From Bordetella genomosp. 2 (GTDB lineage: Bacteria; Pseudomonadota; Gammaproteobacteria; Burkholderiales; Burkholderiaceae_B): a stretch of DNA of 64,000 nucleotides. A model generated the notes under the pieces. The model had not been told where the DNA came from. It worked only from the letters and a program-made list of their open reading frames with translations, and did not search any database. The stretch spans positions 372,001-436,000 of the forward strand of contig NZ_NEVT01000006.1 of NCBI RefSeq assembly GCF_002261345.1. The letters are read 5' to 3'. Shown piece after piece: positions 42,097 to 51,248 of the stretch. The position numbers and the translations under genes are program-made. Each line of letters opens with the position of its first letter. Position 1 is the first letter of the stretch.

Positions 42097-44460
42097 TCAT
42101 TTAGCCAGGCGCTGCCAGGTATCGACCACCGTATCCGGGTTCAGCGACATGGACAGGATGCCCTCGTCCTTGAGCCACTGGGCGAAATCGGGGTGGTCGC
42201 TGGGGCCTTGGCCGCAAATGCCCACGTACTTGTTGGCCGCCAGGCAAGCCTTGATGGCCCGGCGCAGCATGAACTTGACGGCATCGTCGCGCTCGTCGAA
42301 GTCGGCCGCCAGCAGTTCCATGCCTGAATCGCGGTCCAGTCCGAGCGTGAGCTGGGTCATGTCGTTCGAGCCGATCGAGAAGCCGTCGAAATACTGCAGG
42401 AACTCCTCGGCCAGGATGGCGTTGGACGGCACTTCGCACATCATGATGAGCTTCAGGCCGTTCTCGCCGCGCGCCAAGCCGTGGGCGGCCAGCAGGTCGA
42501 CGACGCGCGCGGCCTGGCCCAGCGTGCGCACGAACGGCACCATGATCTCGACGTTGGTCAGGCCCATCTCGTCGCGCACCTTCTTCAGCGCCTCGCACTC
42601 CATGCGGAAGCATTCGGCGAAGTCGGCCGCGATATAGCGCGACGCGCCGCGGAAGCCCAGCATGGGGTTTTCTTCTTCCGGCTCGTAGCGCGAGCCGCCC
42701 ACCAGCTTGCGGTACTCGTTCGACTTGAAGTCGGACATGCGCACGATGACCGACTTGGGCCAGAACGCGGCGGCGATGGTGGCGATGCCCTCGGCCAGCT
42801 TCTCCACGAAGAACGCGCGCGGGCTGGCATAGCCGCGCGCGGCCGACTCGACCGCCTTCTTCAGTTCGCCGTCGACGTTCGGGTAGTCGAGCACGGCCTT
42901 GGGATGGATGCCGATGTTGTTGTTGATGATGAACTCGAGCCGCGCCAGGCCCACCCCGGCGTTCGGGATCTGCGCGAAATCGAAGGCCAGTTGCGGGTTG
43001 CCGACGTTCATCATGATCTTCACGTCGATCGGCGGCATCTCGCCGCGCCGCACTTCCTCGACCTCGGTTTCGATCAGGCCGTCATAGATGCGGCCCTCGT
43101 CGCCCTCGGCGCACGACACGGTGACCGCCTGGCCTTCCTTCAGGACGTCGGTGGCCTCGCCGCAGCCCACCACGGCCGGGATGCCCAGCTCGCGGGCGAT
43201 GATGGCGGCGTGGCAGGTGCGACCGCCGCGGTTGGTGACGATGGCCGAGGCACGCTTCATGACCGGCTCCCAGTTGGGGTCGGTCATGTCGGTGACCAGC
43301 ACGTCGCCGGCCTGCACCTTGTCCATTTCGGAAATGTCGGCCACCACCCGCACCGGGCCGGAGCCGATCTTCTGGCCGATCGCACGGCCGGTCACCAGCA
43401 CCTGGCCGGCGGCCTTCAGGCGGTAGCGCTGCTGCACGTCGTTGCCGTTCTGCTGCGACTTGACCGTCTCGGGGCGCGCCTGCAGGATGTAGATCTTGCC
43501 GTCGATGCCGTCGCGGCCCCATTCGATATCCATCGGGCGGCCGTAGTGCTTCTCGATGATGACCGCGTAGCGCGCCAGCTCGGTCACCTCATCGTCGGTC
43601 AGCGAATAGCGGTTGCGCTCGGATACCGGCACGTCCACCGTGCGCACGGCGCGCCCTTCGGGCCGCTCGGGGTCGAATTCCATCTTGATCAGCTTGGAGC
43701 CGATGCGGCGGCTGACGATCGGATAATGCCCCTGCTCGAGCGTCGGCTTGAAGACGTAGAACTCGTCGGGGTTGACGGCGCCCTGCACCACCGTTTCGCC
43801 CAGCCCGTACGACGAGGTGATGAACACCACGTCATGGAAACCCGACTCGGTGTCGATGGTGAACATCACGCCGGCGCTGCCCTTGTCCGAGCGCACCATG
43901 CGCTGCACGCCCGCCGACAGGGCGACCTCGGCATGCGCGTAGCCCTTGTGGACGCGGTACGAAATGGCGCGGTCGTTGTACAGCGAGGCGAACACGTGGC
44001 GGATCTTGTCCAGCACGTCGTCGATGCCGACCACGTTCAGGAAGGTTTCCTGCTGGCCGGCGAACGAGGCGTCGGGCAGGTCCTCGGCGGTGGCCGACGA
44101 GCGCACGGCGAACGAGCCCTTGCCGTCCGCGTCGAGGGCGGCGAAGGCGGTGCGGATCTGCTGCTCGAATTCCGGCGAGAATGGCGCCTCGATGATCCAC
44201 TGGCGGATCTCGGCGCCGGCCGTGGCCAGTTCGCGGACGTCTTCGGGGTTGAGGGTGCTGAGGCGGGTGGCGATGCGCTGGTCCAGGCCCGAGGCCTTGA
44301 GGAAGTCGCGGAAGGCTTCGGCGGTCGTGGCGAAGCCGCCCGGCACGCGGACTCCCGCGCCGGACAGCTGGCTGATCATCTCACCTAGCGATGCGTTTTT
44401 GCCTCCTACCGAGTCCACATCCGACATGCGGAGCTGCTCGAACGAAACGACGTACGACAT
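42097..44460 (-). CDS. ppsA: Phosphoenolpyruvate synthase
   Basis: Converts pyruvate and ATP to phosphoenolpyruvate, AMP and phosphate for gluconeogenesis. The 787-residue protein has the ATP-grasp N-terminal part ([19 protein letters not shown]), the swivelling phosphohistidine domain with the catalytic His in [17 protein letters not shown], and the C-terminal PEP-binding barrel ([29 protein letters not shown]). Start [12 protein letters not shown] at 44460 is preferred over an ATG three codons upstream. The regulatory enzyme PpsR is divergent over 160 bp. Confidence 0.96.
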   Translation of the reverse strand: MSYVVSFEQLRMSDVDSVGGKNASLGEMISQLSGAGVRVPGGFATTAEAFRDFLKASGLDQRIATRLSTLNPEDVRELATAGAEIRQWIIEAPFSPEFEQQIRTAFAALDADGKGSFAVRSSATAEDLPDASFAGQQETFLNVVGIDDVLDKIRHVFASLYNDRAISYRVHKGYAHAEVALSAGVQRMVRSDKGSAGVMFTIDTESGFHDVVFITSSYGLGETVVQGAVNPDEFYVFKPTLEQGHYPIVSRRIGSKLIKMEFDPERPEGRAVRTVDVPVSERNRYSLTDDEVTELARYAVIIEKHYGRPMDIEWGRDGIDGKIYILQARPETVKSQQNGNDVQQRYRLKAAGQVLVTGRAIGQKIGSGPVRVVADISEMDKVQAGDVLVTDMTDPNWEPVMKRASAIVTNRGGRTCHAAIIARELGIPAVVGCGEATDVLKEGQAVTVSCAEGDEGRIYDGLIETEVEEVRRGEMPPIDVKIMMNVGNPQLAFDFAQIPNAGVGLARLEFIINNNIGIHPKAVLDYPNVDGELKKAVESAARGYASPRAFFVEKLAEGIATIAAAFWPKSVIVRMSDFKSNEYRKLVGGSRYEPEEENPMLGFRGASRYIAADFAECFRMECEALKKVRDEMGLTNVEIMVPFVRTLGQAARVVDLLAAHGLARGENGLKLIMMCEVPSNAILAEEFLQYFDGFSIGSNDMTQLTLGLDRDSGMELLAADFDERDDAVKFMLRRAIKACLAANKYVGICGQGPSDHPDFAQWLKDEGILSMSLNPDTVVDTWQRLAK

Positions 44461-44491
44461 TGAAGTCACCTTTTACAATGGAGAGAAAGCG

Positions 44492-44527
44492 AGTTTGGTC
44501 AATGCATCCGGATGCGCTGACCAAACT
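44492..44527. promoter_or_regulatory. Interrupted palindrome between ppsA and ppsR
   Basis: AGTTTGGTCA (44492-44501) and TGACCAAACT (44518-44527) are exact reverse complements. The 16-base centre itself holds the palindrome GCATCCGGATGC (44504-44515). It lies 31 bp before the ppsA start and 93 bp before ppsR, a likely shared operator or transcript hairpin in the ppsA leader. Confidence 0.6.
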
Positions 44528-44620
44528 GGCCTTGGACCGCTCTTGGGGTGACTTATTTCGGGGTCAGATTGTACCCGGTCGGGCACCTTGGCTTTCCCCT
44601 CTGGTTGGAATATTTTACAT

Positions 44621-45451
44621 ATGGCTTCGACCCCTATCGAACGCACTGTCTACATTGTTTCGGACAGTACCGGCATCACCGCCGAGACCTTCAGCCACTC
44701 CGTGCTGTCGCAGTTCGAGCAAGTGCGCTTCCGCCCGGTGCGCCTGCCTTTCATCGACACCCTGGACAAGGCGCGCGAAGTCGCCGCGCGCATCGACCGC
44801 AACGCCCTCGAAACGGGGGTGCCGCCGATCGTCTTCAGCACCCTGGTGGACCCGCGCAGCATGGAATGCGTGCGCAGCGCCAACGGCATTTTCCTGGACT
44901 TGTTCGGCACTTTCGTGGGGCATATCGAACAGGCGCTCGGCCTGAAGTCGAGCCATTCGATCGGCCGTTCGCACATGGCGGCCAACTCCGAGCAATACCG
45001 CAACCGGATCGACGCCATCAACTTCAGCCTGGCCCACGACGACGGCCAGTTCATCACTCAGCTGGACCAGGCCGATGTCATCCTGGTGGGGGTGTCGCGC
45101 TGCGGCAAGACCCCCACCAGCCTGTACCTGGCGATGCAGTACGCCATCAAGGCGGCCAATTTCCCGCTCACCCCCGACGACTTCGAGCGCGGTACCCTGC
45201 CCTCCACCGTCGCGCCGCACCGCGCCAAGCTGTTCGGCCTGTCGATCCAGCCCGAGCGCCTGGCCGAAGTGCGCAACGAGCGGCGCCCGAACAGCAAATA
45301 CGCCACCCTGGAACAGTGCCGCTACGAAGTGGCGGAGGCCGAGCGCATGATGCGGCGCGAGGGCATCTCCTGGCTGTCCACCACCACCAAGTCGATCGAG
45401 GAAATCGCCACCACCGTCATGCAGGAAGTGGGGCTGGACCGCTCGAACTGA
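44621..45451 (+). CDS. ppsR: PEP synthase regulatory protein (kinase/pyrophosphorylase)
   Basis: Bifunctional enzyme that inactivates PEP synthase by ADP-dependent phosphorylation and reactivates it by phosphate-dependent dephosphorylation. The 276-residue DUF299 protein starts MASTPIERTVYIVSDSTGIT and has the P-loop-like VILVGVSRCGKTPTSLYLAM and the C-terminal STTTKSIEEIATTVM. The target gene ppsA is divergent next door. The ATG at 44621 directly follows an AT-rich stretch (GGAATATTTTACAT) and is the only start giving the normal family length. Confidence 0.94.
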   Translation: MASTPIERTVYIVSDSTGITAETFSHSVLSQFEQVRFRPVRLPFIDTLDKAREVAARIDRNALETGVPPIVFSTLVDPRSMECVRSANGIFLDLFGTFVGHIEQALGLKSSHSIGRSHMAANSEQYRNRIDAINFSLAHDDGQFITQLDQADVILVGVSRCGKTPTSLYLAMQYAIKAANFPLTPDDFERGTLPSTVAPHRAKLFGLSIQPERLAEVRNERRPNSKYATLEQCRYEVAEAERMMRREGISWLSTTTKSIEEIATTVMQEVGLDRSN

Positions 45452-45496
45452 CGCCGCCCGGGGCGGGCGGGCCGCCGCGCCCGGGATGCGGCAGGC

Positions 45497-46486
45497 TCAG
45501 GCCGAGCCGTACGGGATGCTGACGCCGGCGTGCCTGGCGACCGCGCCCCAGCGTTTCAGCTCGGCCTGGTTGAAGGCGGTGAATTCCGCCGCATTGCGCA
45601 GGCGCGGCTCGAAACCGGCCGCGATGAACTTCTCGCGGTACTCCGGCGTGTCGAAGCCCTTGACCAGCGTATCCGAGAGCAAGGCGACGATATCGGGCGG
45701 GATGCCGGCCGGGCCGTAGACGCCCAGCCAGCTCGTCACGTCGAAATCGGCCATGCCCTGTTCCTGCATGGTCGGCACGTCGGGCAATTGACGGGCCCGG
45801 TAGCCGCTGGTCACCGCCAGGGCCTTGAGCTTGCCGGACTGGATCATCGGCAAGGTGGGCGGCAGGTTCATGAACAGCAGGTCCAGGTCGCCATTGGCGA
45901 CCCCGACCAGCGCGTCGCTGGCGCCCTTGTAGGGCACGTGCTGGACCTTGAGACCGGTGCGCAGCCCGAACAGCTCGCTGGTCATGTGCGACGAACTGCC
46001 CACGCCGTTGCTGCCGTACAGCAGCGGCTTGCCGGTTTTCTGCTGGTAGGCGATGTACTCCTGCAGCGAATTGGCCGGGTGCCGGCTGCCGACCACCAGC
46101 ACGTTGAGGAACTCCGCCGCCTGGGCGATGGGCATGATGCGCTTGGGAATGTCCAGCGGCATGCCGGTGCGCGTGACCGGCGGAATCACATTGTGGCCCA
46201 GGCCGCCCAGCTGCAGCACGTAGCCGTCCGGAGGCGACGCCGCCACTGCCAGCATGCAGATGACGCCGCCGGCGCCCGCGCGGTTCTCGACCACTACGCT
46301 CTGCTTGAATCTTTCCTGCATGACCTGCGCCGCCATGCGGGCCGCCAGGTCGGTGGCGCTGCCCGGCGTGGAGCCGACCATCATCGTCACCTGCCGCGCT
46401 GGATAACCCTGCGCCTGCGCCGCCGACCACGCCGGCATGGCCAGCGGCGCGCTGCCCAACAGTTTCAATACGGTACGCCGTTTCAT
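45497..46486 (-). CDS. Bug/TctC family periplasmic substrate-binding protein
   Basis: The 329-residue protein has a signal peptide (MKRRTVLKLLGSAPLAMPAW) and the Bug fold: VTMMVGSTPGSATDLAARMA, VVVENRAGAGGVICML, QHVPYKGASDALVGVANGDL and DVPTMQEQGMADFD. Bug receptors bind carboxylates or amides, usually serving tripartite transport or sensing. It sits 60 bp after the truncated dioxygenase alpha gene on the same strand and probably served the uptake of the dioxygenase substrate. AGGGGAAA supports the ATG at 46486 or 46489. Confidence 0.93.
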   Translation of the reverse strand: MKRRTVLKLLGSAPLAMPAWSAAQAQGYPARQVTMMVGSTPGSATDLAARMAAQVMQERFKQSVVVENRAGAGGVICMLAVAASPPDGYVLQLGGLGHNVIPPVTRTGMPLDIPKRIMPIAQAAEFLNVLVVGSRHPANSLQEYIAYQQKTGKPLLYGSNGVGSSSHMTSELFGLRTGLKVQHVPYKGASDALVGVANGDLDLLFMNLPPTLPMIQSGKLKALAVTSGYRARQLPDVPTMQEQGMADFDVTSWLGVYGPAGIPPDIVALLSDTLVKGFDTPEYREKFIAAGFEPRLRNAAEFTAFNQAELKRWGAVARHAGVSIPYGSA

Positions 46487-46546
46487 CATTTTCCCCTGTC
46501 GATTTTGTGTGGATATGACCCGGTACAACGTCCCTGCGTCCGGCGC

Positions 46547-47386
46547 CTAGTCGCGCGGCGCCAGATCCTGCCAATCGAGGCCTTTCATGAACTGCGCCCA
46601 GCGCCGGTAATAGGCCCGCGCGTTTTCCTCGGTGAACTCATTGCTGACGACGGCGCCGCGCAGCTCCGGCACGGGCTGCGCGTGGCCGATGCCCATCTGG
46701 TAATTGAAGTACAGGCCGCGCGCGACCGCGCCCTTGCTGGCGTCCGTCGCGCAGGTCCAGTTCTCCATGTCGTCCGATTCGGTCATGCCGCCGGGCCCCG
46801 AGTAGCGCAGGTAGTAATGCCGCGCCGCTTCCTTCACCTCCTCGGGCGCATCCTTGTCGACCAGATACATGCGCCACATTTCCATTTCAGTGGGGCTGAC
46901 CGGATGGTAGACGGTGATGGTCCGGGGCTGCCAGCCGTGAAACGACATGTTGGGGAAAATGGTGCCGACCCGGTGCCGCACCCGCATCCGGTCGCCCAGG
47001 TTGGCCACCCGCTTTTCGTGGATTTCGCGGTAATAGCGCTCGAGTTCGGGGTGCTGCTGGTAGGTGGGGTTGTAGTCCGGCTCTGCGAAATGCGGCAGGT
47101 TGCCCAGCAGGCCATGCCCCAGGTCCTTGAAGGCGATGGCCACCCGCCCCTTCATCGCGTCGCGCCGCCCTTTCCCTCCGCTGGGCCCGATGCCGACGAT
47201 ATCGACCGAGCGATGGCTGATGTCGTGATAAAGATCGCCGATGAAGTTCTCGGCCGGCATCTTCCAGTTGCAGGGCACGCGCCACTTCTGCACGCCGCCG
47301 ATCACCTCCGAACCGCCGGGGCTGCCGTCGCGGTGGTCCAGCGCCGAGTCCAGGTAATACTTCATGTCGCCCAGGTAGTCCAGGAA
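46547..47386 (-). pseudogene. Aromatic ring-hydroxylating dioxygenase alpha subunit, N-terminally truncated at the palindrome (copy A)
   Basis: Only the catalytic domain remains. The translation from the palindrome axis reads FLDYLGDMKYYLDSALDHRD, then WRVPCNWKMPAENFIGD with the mononuclear-iron histidines in YHDISHRS, and ends RRWAQFMKGLDWQDL. From the first available ATG (47365) it would give 272 residues, against 430-460 for a complete alpha subunit. The whole Rieske domain (CxH and CxxH ligands) and the natural start are missing. Upstream of the axis the sequence is the opposite strand of copy B. Without the Rieske cluster it cannot receive electrons, so a normal dioxygenase is excluded. 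Confidence 0.85.
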
Positions 47387-47460
47387 TTCCTGGACTACCT
47401 GGGCGACATGAAGTATTACCTGGACTCGGCGCTGGACCACCGCGACGGCAGCCCCGGCGG
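47313..47460. repeat. Perfect 148-bp palindrome joining two dioxygenase genes head to head
   Basis: The axis is between 47386 and 47387, in the middle of GAATTC. Bases 47387-47460 are the exact reverse complement of 47313-47386 with no spacer. Beyond that there is one mismatch, then 35 more matching positions before another mismatch, and then progressive divergence between the two genes. It is both the 5' end of copy A and the 5' end of copy B. Confidence 0.95.
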
Positions 47461-48250
47461 CTCGGAGGTGATCGGCGGCGTGCAGAAGTGGCGCGTACCC
47501 TGCAACTGGAAGTTCGCCCCGGAGAATTTCATCGGCGACCGCCATCACGATATCAGCCATCGTTCGGTCGACCTGGTGGGCATCGGCCCCAGCGGCGGCA
47601 AGGGGCGCCGGGATTTCACCGAGGACCGCGTCTGCGTCGCATTCCCCGCCCATGGCCACGGCACCATCGGCCGGCTGCCGGCATATAGCGAACCGGAGTA
47701 CCGCAACCAGTTCCAGGGCCATCCTGTCGTCGAGCGCTACTACCGCGACATCTATGAAAGGCGGGTGGCCAACCTGGGCGATCGCAAGCGGGTGACGCCG
47801 CACGCCGTGGGCACGATCTTTCCTAACATGTCGTTCCATGCCCACCAGCCGCGTTCACTGGCGGTCTTCCACCCCGTCAGCCCGACCGAAATGGAGATGT
47901 GGCGCATGTACCTGATCGACAAGGATGCGCCCGAGGAAGTGAAAGAGGCTTCGCGCCACTACTACCTGCGCTATTCGGGGCCGGGCGGCCTGACCGAGTC
48001 CGACGACATGGAGAACTGGTCGGTCGCCACCGACGCCTGTCGCGGCGCGGTGTCGCAGAGCATGTATTTCAATTACCAGATGGGCCTCGGACATGCCGTC
48101 CCGGTGCCGACGCTGCGCGGCGGCGTCACCGGCCCCTATACCGAGGAGAACGCGCGCGGCTTCTATCGCCGCTGGGCCCAGTTCATGCAGGCGCCCGACT
48201 GGACCGCGCTCGTCCCCAACACAAACGCCGAGGAAACCTACCATGAATGA
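47387..48250 (+). pseudogene. Aromatic ring-hydroxylating dioxygenase alpha subunit, N-terminally truncated at the palindrome (copy B)
   Basis: The catalytic domain reads outward from the axis: FLDYLGDMKYYLDSALDHRD, WRVPCNWKFAPENFIGD, the iron site RHHDISHRSVD, and the stop at 48250 after NTNAEETYHE. The first ATG is at 47408 and would give 280 residues. The Rieske domain and start are absent, as in copy A, from which it differs at many positions away from the axis (for example FAPENFIGDRHH against MPAENFIGDLYH). The beta-subunit ATG lies 8 bp inside its 3' end. A long open frame continues upstream but is only the antisense of copy A. Confidence 0.85.
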
Positions 48251-48809
48251 CGCGACCAAGGCCGCGCCGGCCGATCCTGCTGCTCGTCCCGCCTCCATGG
48301 AGCTATGGTGGGAAATCCAGGCCTTCCTGTATGCCGAAGCCGACCTGCTGGACCAGCGGCGCTATGACGACTGGCTGGCGCTGCTGCATCCCGACATCGA
48401 ATACCGCATGCCCCTGGCGCGCAACATGCGGCGCGACCAGATGAGCCGCGAGTTCACGCAACCCGGCGACGCCGCCTGGTTCGACGAGGGCTTGCAGACC
48501 CTGACCCAGCGCGTCGCGCAGATCAACACCGGCATCCATTGGGCCGAGGAACCCGCCTCGCGCGTCTCGCACCTGGTCACCAACGTGCGGGTATCCATCG
48601 ACGCCGACCAGCCCGACCCGCCGGCGCGGGTGCGGGCAACTTCGCGCTTCATCGTCTACCAGAACCGCCTGCAGACCGAGACGGCGCTTTTCGTCGGGCG
48701 GCGCGAAGATGAGCTGTGGCGGGACGCGAATACGTGGAAAATCCGCCGGCGCACGATCTACCTGAACCAGAACGTCCTGCTGGCCAAGGCGCTCACCACT
48801 TTCTTCTGA
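48243..48809 (+). CDS. Aromatic ring-hydroxylating dioxygenase beta subunit
   Basis: Small structural subunit of Rieske dioxygenases, 188 residues with the NTF2/SnoaL-like fold. Key segments are WWEIQAFLYAEADLLDQRRYDDWLALL (ends shown as LYAEADLLDQRRYDDWLALL), the basic loop EYRMPLARNMRRDQMSREF, and the C-terminal KIRRRTIYLNQNVLLAKALT. It overlaps the 3' end of the truncated alpha gene and was once its partner. Since no complete alpha subunit remains here, the protein is probably non-functional unless it pairs with an alpha encoded elsewhere. Confidence 0.92.
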   Translation: MNDATKAAPADPAARPASMELWWEIQAFLYAEADLLDQRRYDDWLALLHPDIEYRMPLARNMRRDQMSREFTQPGDAAWFDEGLQTLTQRVAQINTGIHWAEEPASRVSHLVTNVRVSIDADQPDPPARVRATSRFIVYQNRLQTETALFVGRREDELWRDANTWKIRRRTIYLNQNVLLAKALTTFF

Positions 48810-48877
48810 CCCGCGCGCCCGGCCCGTGCCGGCGCAAGCATGGTGCAGTGAACGGTCGTCGTCTCCAGGAGCTGAAA

Positions 48878-49864
48878 ATGCATCGTCGGAGTGTGCTGAA
48901 GGCGCTGGCGGGCTTGCCCGCCCTGTGCGCCCATGTGCCGGGGCGCGCCGCCCCGGCTTATCCTGTCCGCCCGGTCAGGGTGGTGGTTCCGTTTCCGGTG
49001 GGCAATGCGGTCGACATCGTGGCGCGCATCAGCGCCGAAGTCCTGGGCGAGCGCTACGGCCAGAGCTTCATCGTCGACAACAAGCCCGGCGCCAAGGGCA
49101 TCATCGGCATCCGCTATGCCGGCGAGCAGCCGGCCGACGGATACACGCTGGTGGGAGGCGGCCTGGGCAACGTACTGCCGATCGCCACGCTGCGCAACCT
49201 GCCGATCGACATCGCCGCCACGCTGCTCCCGATCGCCCAGGTTGCGGAATTCGCCAACGTCTTCATTGTGCGAACCGACTCGCCGTTCCGCACCATCGCC
49301 GACGTGGTCGACCACATGCGCGGCCAGCCGGCCGGCCAATTGACCGTCGGCGCCGGCGACATCGGCAGTTCGGCCCACATGGCGGCCATGCTGTTTGCCC
49401 AGCGCACCGGTTTACGCATCACCCATGTGCCGTACCGGAGCCAGAACGAGATCGTCGTGAACCTGGTCGGCGCCACGCTGGACGTCGGCATCAGCAGCGT
49501 TCCCGCCAGCTTGCCGATGCTGCGCGGCGGACGCATCCGCGCGCTGGCGATCACCAGCAGGCAGCGCTCGAGCCAGCTTCCCGAGGTGCCGACCATGGAA
49601 GAGTCCGGCGTGGCGGACGACTATAACGTCAGCAGTTGGCTGGGCCTGTATGGTATCCATGGCATGCCCGAGGCCGTACTCGATCAGCTCGGTGCCGATC
49701 TGCCGCAGGCCCTGCAATCGGCCGCCATACACGACAGGATCCGCGCGGCCGGGCTGGATGTCAGTGTGCTGGGGCCGCGGGAGTTCGCCGAGGTCAATCG
49801 GTCGGAGATCGCGCGCTGGTCGGAATTCGCGCGGCAGATCGGCGCGGTCAGCGACTACAGCTGA
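48878..49864 (+). CDS. Bug/TctC family periplasmic substrate-binding protein
   Basis: The 328-residue protein has a signal peptide (MHRRSVLKALAGLPALCAHV, cleavage near GRAAPAY) and Bug features: VRVVVPFPVGNAVDIVARIS, FIVDNKPGAKGIIGIRYAG, ITHVPYRSQNEIVVNLVG, QLPEVPTMEESGV. It lies 68 bp after the dioxygenase beta gene, and CAGGAG precedes the ATG. It mirrors the Bug gene on the other side of the palindrome, which makes the locus roughly symmetric. Its stop overlaps the convergent methyltransferase by 10 bp. Confidence 0.93.
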   Translation: MHRRSVLKALAGLPALCAHVPGRAAPAYPVRPVRVVVPFPVGNAVDIVARISAEVLGERYGQSFIVDNKPGAKGIIGIRYAGEQPADGYTLVGGGLGNVLPIATLRNLPIDIAATLLPIAQVAEFANVFIVRTDSPFRTIADVVDHMRGQPAGQLTVGAGDIGSSAHMAAMLFAQRTGLRITHVPYRSQNEIVVNLVGATLDVGISSVPASLPMLRGGRIRALAITSRQRSSQLPEVPTMEESGVADDYNVSSWLGLYGIHGMPEAVLDQLGADLPQALQSAAIHDRIRAAGLDVSVLGPREFAEVNRSEIARWSEFARQIGAVSDYS

Positions 49865-50637
49865 CGCGCCGCCGCCTGGCGGCGCTGCTCGAACAGGCAC
49901 AGCGCCGCGGCCACGCCCACGTTCAGCGACTCCACCGCCGCGGCGTGGTCGATGCGCACGCGCAAGGCCGCGGCGCGTTGCAGTTCGGGCGCCACGCCCT
50001 GGCCTTCATGGCCGAACACCCATGCGCAGGCAGCCGGCAGCCGGACGGCGTACAGGTCTTCGGCGTCTTCCAGGGTCGTGACCGCCAGCGGTACCGCCAG
50101 GCGCGCGACGCAGGCCGCCAGGTCGGCATGCTCGTGCAGCTCCAGGGCGAAATGCGCGCCCTGCCCGCCGCGCAGCACCTTGGGCGCCCATGCCGCCGCG
50201 CAGCCCGGCGACAGCAGGACGCGCCGGATGCCGGCCGCCGCGCTGACGCGCAGGATGGTGCCGACATTGCCCGGGTCCTGCACGCGGTCCAGCCATACCA
50301 TCGGCTCGTCCAGCCGCTCCGGCAGTCGCGGCGCGGGCGGGTCCACCACGAACAACACGCCCTGCCCCGTCTCGACCGTTTCGAGCTGCCGCAGCAGGCG
50401 CGGCTCGACCAGCAGCACCTGCCGCTGCGGCACCGCCGCCAGCAGCGCGGCCAGTTCGGGGCTCCCGGTCCGCTCGGCGTCGAACACCGCCAGGGCCGGC
50501 GGGCCGGCCAGCTGCAGCCACGCCTGGCATACATGGACGCCCTCGAGCAGGGCCTGGGTGCCGCGCCGCCCGGCATGCGCGGCCAGGCGCTGCAATTGCT
50601 TGAACTGGGGGTTGTCGCGCGAGGCGATCTGCTTCAT
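49855..50637 (-). CDS. TrmH/SpoU family RNA methyltransferase
   Basis: The 260-residue SPOUT-fold enzyme is expected to 2'-O-methylate ribose in rRNA or tRNA. It has an N-terminal RNA-binding part ([19 protein letters not shown]) and knotted-domain motifs: [54 protein letters not shown] and the final [20 protein letters not shown]. Its start overlaps the rnhB stop (ATGA). The exact target nucleotide is not predictable. Confidence 0.92.
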   Translation of the reverse strand: MKQIASRDNPQFKQLQRLAAHAGRRGTQALLEGVHVCQAWLQLAGPPALAVFDAERTGSPELAALLAAVPQRQVLLVEPRLLRQLETVETGQGVLFVVDPPAPRLPERLDEPMVWLDRVQDPGNVGTILRVSAAAGIRRVLLSPGCAAAWAPKVLRGGQGAHFALELHEHADLAACVARLAVPLAVTTLEDAEDLYAVRLPAACAWVFGHEGQGVAPELQRAAALRVRIDHAAAVESLNVGVAAALCLFEQRRQAAARQL

Positions 50638-51248
50638 GGCGCCATGGCCAGCCGCTCGCGCACCGGCGCGAAGCTGCGCCGGTGTTCAGGACATGGCCCA
50701 TGCTCGCGCAGGCGATCGATGTGCAGCGGGGTCCCATAGCCCTTGTGCTGGTCGAACCCGTACTGCGGATACAGGCCATGCAGGCGCAGCAAGTCGGCAT
50801 CGCGCGCGGTCTTGGCCAGGATGGAGGCCGCCGAGATGGCCGGCACCAGCGCGTCGCCCTTGATGACGGTCTGGACCGTGCACCGCAGGCGCGGCGCCTG
50901 GTTGCCATCGACCATGGCCACCTGCGGCATATGGGCCAGACCTTCGACCGCGCGCTGCATCGCCAGCATGGTCGCGCGCAGGATGTTCAGGGTATCGATT
51001 TCCTGCACGGTGGCGCTGGCCACGAACCAGGCCAGCGCGCGTTCCTGGATGAGCAGCGCCAGCTCTTCGCGGCGTGGCGCGGCCAGGATCTTGGAATCGG
51101 CCAGGCCGTCGATGGGACGGTCCGGATCGAGAATGACGGCGGCCGCATACACGCCGCCGGCCAGCGGCCCGCGCCCGGCCTCGTCCACGCCGGCCATGCG
51201 CACCCCGGCGAAATCGGGCGATTCGGCGAACAGGCTATGCTGGGCCAT
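50634..51248 (-). CDS. rnhB: Ribonuclease HII
   Basis: Removes ribonucleotides from RNA-DNA hybrids, including misincorporated single ribonucleotides. The 204-residue protein has the family motif [20 protein letters not shown] with catalytic Asp and Glu, then [25 protein letters not shown] and [13 protein letters not shown]. The ATG at 51248 lies 14 bp inside the lpxB 3' end, in line with the fixed lpxA-lpxB-rnhB order. Confidence 0.95.
   Translation of the reverse strand: MAQHSLFAESPDFAGVRMAGVDEAGRGPLAGGVYAAAVILDPDRPIDGLADSKILAAPRREELALLIQERALAWFVASATVQEIDTLNILRATMLAMQRAVEGLAHMPQVAMVDGNQAPRLRCTVQTVIKGDALVPAISAASILAKTARDADLLRLHGLYPQYGFDQHKGYGTPLHIDRLREHGPCPEHRRSFAPVRERLAMAP

Noticed and set aside
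45530-47386. Upstream extension of the plus-strand dioxygenase frame
   Set aside because: This part is the antisense of the Bug receptor and copy A; only the segment after the palindrome axis resembles a dioxygenase.
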